The notes under the pieces were generated by a model. It was not told the origin of the DNA and searched no databases. It worked only from the letters and a program-made list of their open reading frames with translations. Shown here piece after piece: positions 58,769 through 64,000 of a stretch of DNA of 64,000 bases. Every line of letters begins with the position of its first letter. Within the stretch, counting starts at the first letter, position 1. The DNA lies in NCBI GenBank assembly GCA_016793635.1, contig JAEUMD010000019.1, positions 62,001-126,000 on the forward strand. The letters run 5' to 3'. Origin of the DNA: Hyphomicrobiaceae bacterium (lineage in GTDB: Bacteria > Pseudomonadota > Alphaproteobacteria > Rhizobiales > Hyphomicrobiaceae). Both the position numbers and the translations under genes were made by a program.

Positions 58769-61642
58769 CTAACCGAACGCCCCGAAGTGATGCGTGATGC
58801 CCGTGCCGATCTCTCGGATGAGCTCGTAGGCGCGCTCCATCGGCACCAGGATCTCCGTCTCGAGACGGCCGTAGTCGTCGATGCCGCGCGGGCGATAGCT
58901 CGCGGTCTCGTCGAAGCCCGTGGCATCTGCCGACTTCGTCACGCGGAACGGGAAGGCTTCGCGCATGAAGGCGACCACGTCTGGAATATCGAGCGTCAAT
59001 GCCAGATTGAGAATCTGCTTGTGGCTGGTGTCGTTCTGCTGGGCGAACCGCGGCAACTGCGCCGCCAGCACGAACACGCGCATGATGATGGCGAGACGGA
59101 TCGCTTGAAGCAGGTCGAGTTCGAGACGGTGGTCATCCGGAACCTTGCCGCCCTCGATGCCGAGTGCTTCGAGAATCTGGTGCAAGTCGATCGCGTCGAG
59201 CCGCAGGTGGTGCGCGAAGCCATGAATTTCGGCGGAGCGCCTGTCATCCAGCAGGAACGTCGCGAGATTGCGGAATGCTGACTCGAGCTCCGGCTCGCGC
59301 CCCCATGCGGCGCGCTGTGTCCAGAAGCCAGCGTCGAAGACAGTTGCATTGGCAGCGAGTGCGTTGAGGCTCGATAGACGCTTGCCGTGCGCGATCATGT
59401 CGAGCAGCGTGCGCAGGCGCGGAGAGCGCTTGGCGAGCGCGAGGAACCGCTCGCGGTCAGCTCCGACGGCCATCCCAAGTCCAGCGACGACGTTGGCGAT
59501 GTAGCCGAACTGCTGGAGGATCGCGTTGTTGGGAATAGCACGCATGCGCGCCGGATCTCCGCGATCCGCGACCGTCGCCTGGTCGCTCTGGCGCTTGACC
59601 GCACGGCTGCCGGTCTTGAACAGGAGGTTGGCGCCGAACGCACCGAGCACAGCGCGGTAGCCACGGTGCGCGAACAAGCTCTGCTGGTAAGCCTTGAGGC
59701 GCAGCATGAAGTCGAGCGTCAGGCTCGACACGTCGTAGAGATCGTCTTCCTCCTCCGAGGGCTGTGCGCCATCCATGATGATGGTCGCAAGCGCGCGACT
59801 GGTCATGCCACGGTTGGCGAAGAACATGTACCCGTCGCCGCCCTGGAAGCTCGTCTCATGTTTCAGAGTCAGGTTGTTGCGAGCAAAGCGCCGGCGCGCC
59901 TCGTCCGAGAAAACGTAGCGTAGCCGCGTCTTGAGATCGTCGGGATGCGCGCCGCGCCCCATCGACTCGCCGTGCGTCGAGAATATCAGTGTTTCGACAT
60001 CGGTCACGCCGGCCCGTACCAGCATGTCGGCGAGAGCGAAGTGGAGCCGTTCGATCGCTAGCGTCGCCGAGATCTGTCCGATGAAGCGCCCGGCATCGGA
60101 GAAGCCGGTCTGGATCGAAATGCGGCCACGCTTCCTCACGTAGTCACGATAGGACTTCTCCTCGAGCAGGCGTTCGAGCAGGCGCGCGCCATTGTCCAGT
60201 CCCTCGGGCGTCTCGAACAGCGGCGAGATATCGACGATGTCGGAAACACCGAACAGCTTGGCGAAGAACACGGCGATGAGCACCGTCGCGGGGCTCTCGC
60301 TCTCGGCGATGAGGAAGCGGATGGGCGTATCCGCGTCGACGTGTTTCCTGATCTGCGCGATGAGAGCGAACTGGCGGATGGCGGTCGCCGTCTCGAGCTC
60401 GAGCGTCTCGAAGTTCACCGTTTCCGTTTTGACGTTGTCGATCATCTCGACGATGCGTTGCAACGCCTGGCGCTCGGTGAGGTCACGCGTCCATGGCTCG
60501 TGCACGAAGGCGCGGAAGGCGTTGTTGAGCTGCGTCGCGTTGATACGAACGTGGATGTGCGCGGTGCCGAGACCGGTCGCCTCGATGAGGCCATTGAGCG
60601 CCGCGAGCTGGCGCTTCATCTGCGGGGTTGACACGGTCGCAATCATCTCGTCGATCAGCGACGTGATCGGTTTCGTCGAGGTCAGGTTGTAGCTGTCACT
60701 ACGGGAGATGATGTTCGCTGCACGCGCGAGCGCACCACCGCCTTGTATCGCGTTAGCGAGTCCCTTCACCTGTTCGTCCACCGCCGCGATGGCGAGATCG
60801 AGCTTGCCGGTGATTTGGCGCGCGATACGTTGAATGCCCTCTTCGTCGCTGATCCGGTGGCGTATGGACAAAAACCGCTCGCGGAAATCGATGAGCGCCG
60901 CGCGCTTCTCCTCGATGCGCAGCAGGAACGAACGGCTCCAGGTGATGTCGGTGCGACCGTCCAGATCGTAGCCGACCCAGCTCGCGATGGTCGCGAGGCT
61001 CGGCCGGAAGGAATAGACGCGATCTCCGTAGCGTCCGGCGGCGGTACTGAAGAAGCTGTTCAGCAACTCGTAATAGCCGGTGCGGAGATTGCGGATAGCG
61101 TCCTGCGCGCGGGCATGCTCATAGCCGAGGTCGATCTTGTCGTCAGGCCGATGCGGAAGGCCGATGCGCTCTTCCTCATCCTCGGGATAGTCCCCCGAAC
61201 TCGATATCTCGACCATGCGCCGGGTCAGCGCATCCGAAAGGCCGAACGTCGGGTGTGCGGTCAGGACAATTCCATTGCGCGCACGCGAGAAGCGTTCCGT
61301 GAATGCCGCGTAGGATTCATCCGGCGGCAGGTCATTCGGCATGCGGCTCTCGACGAACGCGGCGAACTCCTTGAGAGTGGTCGCCTGATCGACGTAGCCG
61401 ACACGCTCGCGCAGCCGACGCGCACGGTGTGAGCAGGCGCGATCCATCAGCCGGCCGGAAAGGGCGCGCATGTCTTCGAGTGTGATTTCTCCCGCCTCGA
61501 GACGGCGCGATAGGCTGAACGCGACATTGATGATGGGATTGAGCAGTGGATCGTCGGGGATCATCTGGCGCATGCGGCGCAAGTCGTCGCGAAGCGCGAA
61601 CTCGTCGATGCCGCCGGATTGGCTAATACGTGCGTGCTCCAT
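58769..61642 (-). CDS. ppc: Divergent phosphoenolpyruvate carboxylase homologue
   Basis: 957 residues from the ATG at 61642 (AAAGGA ahead); length fits PEPC. Recognisable blocks are LTAHPTFG with H130 (E. coli LTAHPTE), GFSDAGRFIG with D516 (E. coli GYSDSAKDAG), SMGRGAHP (SIGRGGAP), TGSRAVKR (LGSRPAKR) and MRAIPNNAI (LRAIPWIFA). Several catalytic positions differ, however: FHGRGG is FSTHGE, the Lys of SAKDAG is Arg, and the RNTG C-terminus is replaced by FGAFG. It may be the second, divergent PEPC type reported in some serine-cycle methylotrophs, or a related enzyme. It follows mtkB by 239 bases containing a strong hairpin. Expected reaction: PEP + HCO3- to oxaloacetate. Confidence 0.82.
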   Translation of the reverse strand: MEHARISQSGGIDEFALRDDLRRMRQMIPDDPLLNPIINVAFSLSRRLEAGEITLEDMRALSGRLMDRACSHRARRLRERVGYVDQATTLKEFAAFVESRMPNDLPPDESYAAFTERFSRARNGIVLTAHPTFGLSDALTRRMVEISSSGDYPEDEEERIGLPHRPDDKIDLGYEHARAQDAIRNLRTGYYELLNSFFSTAAGRYGDRVYSFRPSLATIASWVGYDLDGRTDITWSRSFLLRIEEKRAALIDFRERFLSIRHRISDEEGIQRIARQITGKLDLAIAAVDEQVKGLANAIQGGGALARAANIISRSDSYNLTSTKPITSLIDEMIATVSTPQMKRQLAALNGLIEATGLGTAHIHVRINATQLNNAFRAFVHEPWTRDLTERQALQRIVEMIDNVKTETVNFETLELETATAIRQFALIAQIRKHVDADTPIRFLIAESESPATVLIAVFFAKLFGVSDIVDISPLFETPEGLDNGARLLERLLEEKSYRDYVRKRGRISIQTGFSDAGRFIGQISATLAIERLHFALADMLVRAGVTDVETLIFSTHGESMGRGAHPDDLKTRLRYVFSDEARRRFARNNLTLKHETSFQGGDGYMFFANRGMTSRALATIIMDGAQPSEEEDDLYDVSSLTLDFMLRLKAYQQSLFAHRGYRAVLGAFGANLLFKTGSRAVKRQSDQATVADRGDPARMRAIPNNAILQQFGYIANVVAGLGMAVGADRERFLALAKRSPRLRTLLDMIAHGKRLSSLNALAANATVFDAGFWTQRAAWGREPELESAFRNLATFLLDDRRSAEIHGFAHHLRLDAIDLHQILEALGIEGGKVPDDHRLELDLLQAIRLAIIMRVFVLAAQLPRFAQQNDTSHKQILNLALTLDIPDVVAFMREAFPFRVTKSADATGFDETASYRPRGIDDYGRLETEILVPMERAYELIREIGTGITHHFGAFG

Positions 61643-61794
61643 CGCCGTGTTCCTTTCGCGTGCGCCATCCGCCAAGCATCATGCGATCGGCGGCATCGGT
61701 GTGACCGTGCTTCACAGTCGTATCGCCGAGCCCTGCTCGACGGCTCCGTCGCAATGGGCGGGCCCGCGGGCAAACTCGCAGCATCAGGGGAAAT

Positions 61795-61818
61795 GCTCCG
61801 GGGCCGAAGCCCCGGAGC
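61795..61818 (-). terminator. 10-bp hairpin with CGAA loop between mtkB and ppc
   Basis: GCTCCGGGGC-CGAA-GCCCCGGAGC (on the minus strand the loop reads TTCG): a perfect stem with a stable tetraloop, 64 bases after the mtkB stop. There is no T-run, so partial termination, mRNA stabilisation or processing between mtkB and ppc is more likely than a full stop. Confidence 0.7.
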
Positions 61819-61881
61819 CAGGTTCGGGACAGCCGTTACGCCACCCCTCGTCCACCGCGCGAACGCGGCGGAGCGGGCCGC

Positions 61882-62781
61882 TTAAGCGACCTTCTTCAAC
61901 GTGGCGAGTACCTGAGCGACGGTGTTGCCCATGTCCGCTGGAGTCGGACAGATGGTGACACCCGCTGCCTTCAGGATCTCGACCTTCTCGGCCGCCGACT
62001 CGCCGAACGACGAGACGATGGCACCTGCGTGGCCCATGCGGCGGCCCTTCGGCGCGGAGAGGCCCGCGATGTATGCCGCGACCGGCTTCTTCATGTGCTG
62101 GGCTGCGTACTGCCCCGCTTCGGCCTCTTGCGGACCGCCGATCTCGCCGATCATGAGCACCATGTCGGTCTCGGGGTCCTTCTCGAACTCCTCGAGAATG
62201 TCACGGAACGACGAGCCGTTGATCGGGTCGCCGCCGATGCCGACGCTGGTCGACACGCCGATACCGAGCGCCTTCATCTGCGACGCTGCCTCGTAGCCGA
62301 GGGTGCCCGAGCGGCCGATGATGCCGACCCGGCCGGCCTTGTAGATGTGACCAGGCATGATGCCGAGCATGGCGCGGCCGGGCGAGATGGTGCCGGCGCA
62401 GTTCGGCCCGGTCAGCTTCATGCGCGCTTCCTTCTTGTAGCGGCGCATGTAGCGCTTCACGCGGATCATGTCCTGAGCCGGAATGCCGTCGGTGATGCAG
62501 ACGCAGTACTTGATGCCCGCATCCGCCGCTTCCATGATCGCGTCGGCGGCGAAGGGCGGCGGCACGAAGACGATGGACGCCTCCGCACCCGTCTCGACGA
62601 CAGCGCCCTTCACGGTGTTGAACACAGGGCGGCCGAGGTGCGTGGTGCCACCCTTGCCGGGCGTGACACCGCCGACGACGTTGGAGCCGTAATCGATCAT
62701 TTCCTGCGAGTGGAACGTGCCGATCCGACCGGTGAACCCCTGGATGAGGATCGGCGTATTCTCGTTGATGAAGATGGCCAT
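61882..62781 (-). CDS. mtkB: Malate--CoA ligase alpha subunit (MtkB; SucD-like)
   Basis: 299 residues. CoA-binding and ligase motifs of the SucD family are present: GFTGRIGTFHSQEM, YGSNVVGGVTPGKGG, GPNCAGTISPG, and the phospho-His region GRRMGHAGAIVSS. YGSNVVGGVTPGKGG and DPINGSSFRDIL resemble Methylobacterium MtkB more than typical SucD (YGTKVVGGV), and the next gene is a PEPC homologue, which supports malate as substrate. Malate-CoA ligase makes malyl-CoA, which malyl-CoA lyase splits in the serine cycle. Succinyl-CoA synthetase remains the alternative. It starts 15 bases after mtkA. Confidence 0.85.
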   Translation of the reverse strand: MAIFINENTPILIQGFTGRIGTFHSQEMIDYGSNVVGGVTPGKGGTTHLGRPVFNTVKGAVVETGAEASIVFVPPPFAADAIMEAADAGIKYCVCITDGIPAQDMIRVKRYMRRYKKEARMKLTGPNCAGTISPGRAMLGIMPGHIYKAGRVGIIGRSGTLGYEAASQMKALGIGVSTSVGIGGDPINGSSFRDILEEFEKDPETDMVLMIGEIGGPQEAEAGQYAAQHMKKPVAAYIAGLSAPKGRRMGHAGAIVSSFGESAAEKVEILKAAGVTICPTPADMGNTVAQVLATLKKVA

Positions 62782-62796
62782 GTTCGAGATCCTCCC

Positions 62797-63975
62797 TTAG
62801 GCGGCGGCTTTCGCGCTCTTGGCGGCGGCGACGGCTTTCTCGGCCGCCTCGCGCAGGTTTTCGGCAGTGATGATCGGCAGGTTGGACTGCTCTAGGATCT
62901 TGCGACCCTCCTCGTGGTTCGTGCCCGCAAGGCGCACGACGACTGGCATCTTGATGTCGATCTCGCGGATCGCCTCGACGACGCCTTTTGCCACCCAGTC
63001 GCAGCGGTTGATGCCGGCGAACACATTGACCAGGAGCGCTTTGACGTTCTTGTCCTTGAGCACAGCGCGGAACGATTTCTGCACACGCTCAGGCGAAGCA
63101 CCGCCGCCGATGTCGAGGAAGTTCGCCGGTTCACCCCCCGCCAGCTTGATCATGTCGAGCGTGGCCATCGCCAGGCCGGCGCCGTTCACGACGCAGCCGA
63201 TGTCTCCATCGAGACCGACGTAGGAAAGGCCACGATCGGAAGCGTAGGTCTCGCGCGGATCCTCCTGGCTCTTATCGCGCAGCTCGGAGATCTGCGGCCG
63301 GCGGAACAGCGCGTTCTCGTCGAAGCTCATCTTCGCGTCGAGAGCGAGAACGTTGCGATCCTTGGTGATGACGAGCGGGTTGATCTCCACCATCGTCGCG
63401 TCGAGATCGCGGAAGGCGCGGTAGGCGCCGAGGATCAGACGCTCGACACGCTGCACGAGATCGGGCTCGATGCCGAGGCCGAATACGATCTCGCGGGCCT
63501 GGAACGCCTGCATGCCGACTGCCGGGTCGACCGCGACGCGCAGGATGGAGTCCGGCTCCTTTTTCGAAATCTCCTCGATCTCCATGCCGCCCGCCGCCGA
63601 GGCGACGACGACGATGCGCTCAGCCGCACGGTCCATCACATAGGAGAGATAGAATTCACGGTCGATGTCGGTCGCCTCTTCGATGTAGAGGCGCGAGACG
63701 AGCTTGCCCTGGGGGCCGGTCTGGATCGTGGCCAGACGCTTGCCGAGCAGCTCGTCGGCGGCGCTCCACAGGTCGTGGTCGTTGCGGCAGAGCTTGATGC
63801 CGCCGGCCTTGCCGCGGGCGCCCGAATGGATTTGCGCCTTCACCACCCACTTCGATCCGCCAATCTCGTTGGCGCGATAGGTAGCCTGCTCCGGGCTGTA
63901 GGCGAGTCCACCGCGCGGGATCGGCACCCCGAACTTTGCGAGCAGCTCCTTGGCCTGATACTCGTGAATGTCCAT
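62797..63975 (-). CDS. mtkA: Malate--CoA ligase beta subunit (MtkA; SucC-like)
   Basis: 392 residues from the ATG at 63975, which has AAGGAGG seven bases ahead; the in-frame GTG at 63978 is poorer. The ATP-grasp beta subunit shows [45 protein letters not shown] and [16 protein letters not shown] with GGGASPERV, the phospho-His loop partner. KAGGIKLCR and [13 protein letters not shown] agree closely with MtkA. It is first of the mtkA-mtkB-ppc set. The window ends 25 bases upstream, so the promoter and any earlier serine-cycle genes are not visible. Confidence 0.86.
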   Translation of the reverse strand: MDIHEYQAKELLAKFGVPIPRGGLAYSPEQATYRANEIGGSKWVVKAQIHSGARGKAGGIKLCRNDHDLWSAADELLGKRLATIQTGPQGKLVSRLYIEEATDIDREFYLSYVMDRAAERIVVVASAAGGMEIEEISKKEPDSILRVAVDPAVGMQAFQAREIVFGLGIEPDLVQRVERLILGAYRAFRDLDATMVEINPLVITKDRNVLALDAKMSFDENALFRRPQISELRDKSQEDPRETYASDRGLSYVGLDGDIGCVVNGAGLAMATLDMIKLAGGEPANFLDIGGGASPERVQKSFRAVLKDKNVKALLVNVFAGINRCDWVAKGVVEAIREIDIKMPVVVRLAGTNHEEGRKILEQSNLPIITAENLREAAEKAVAAAKSAKAAA

Positions 63976-64000
63976 CACGGTCCTCCTTGCGAGTTTTTTC

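Noticed and set aside
61882-63975. Plain succinyl-CoA synthetase (sucCD)
   Set aside because: Not excluded, but the alpha-subunit motifs and the following PEPC homologue fit malate-CoA ligase better, and the expected sucAB/mdh neighbours are absent on the visible side.

Overview
This 64 kb window is GC-rich, gene-dense chromosomal DNA of an alphaproteobacterium, most likely in the Hyphomicrobiales (Rhizobiales). The call rests on gene content and order: a tsaB-rimI-plsC-miaB-phoH-ybeY-hlyC run, mutS-glnD-murJ, an NAD-dependent glutamate dehydrogenase of the giant 1600-residue type, a two-domain malic enzyme, an ornithine-lipid acyltransferase, an hsp20-DUF1150 pair, and rph facing hrcA-grpE. 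There are no phage genes, transposases, rRNA genes or CRISPR arrays. One tRNA (Gly, GCC) is present.

Layout. 1-10 kb is almost entirely minus strand: trpS, a universal stress protein, an Nfu-type iron-sulfur scaffold, a RutE-type nitroreductase, tsaB, rimI, plsC, miaB, phoH, ybeY and a hemolysin/CorC gene cut by the left edge. This is a block for tRNA modification, rRNA maturation and the envelope. 10-17 kb is plus strand: a YbaK-type editing protein, the co-chaperone CnoX/YbbN, a Lon-N protein, Trm112, a hybrid histidine kinase and OlsB. It ends in a set of 70-bp tandem hairpin repeats that abuts the malic enzyme stop codon. 17-34 kb holds maeB (minus), mutS, glnD, a FemAB-like GNAT (minus), a FAD amine oxidase, murJ, tRNA-Gly, an orphan ParA (minus) and a lemA-TPM-TPM operon. 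34-47 kb holds gdhB (minus), a 675-residue TPR-like protein, the heat-shock pair hsp20-DUF1150 with a recognisable sigma-32 type promoter and a structured leader, a secreted Cys-containing protein, uup, dsbB and a DedA-like protein. 47-53 kb holds the rph-VOC-rdgB-hemW operon facing a broken SEC-C gene, hrcA and grpE.

From 53.3 to 54.6 kb there is an unusual gene-poor stretch. It is followed by a compact operon for a periplasmic GMC oxidoreductase, its Tat-exported small subunit and a GH114-type glycosidase. The right end carries a malate-CoA ligase pair (mtkA-mtkB, sucCD-like) followed by a very divergent phosphoenolpyruvate carboxylase homologue. mtkA-mtkB-ppc is the order known from serine-cycle methylotrophs, so serine-cycle carbon assimilation or a derivative of it is a reasonable inference.

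The points most worth a second look are: the PEPC homologue with substituted catalytic motifs beside mtkAB; the GMC/GH114 operon; the hsp20 heat-shock promoter plus leader; the 70-bp hairpin tandem repeats and related palindromes elsewhere in the window; the SEC-C gene broken by a 16-bp tandem duplication; RdgB with a 90-residue C-terminal extension; and the 1.3-kb non-coding stretch.
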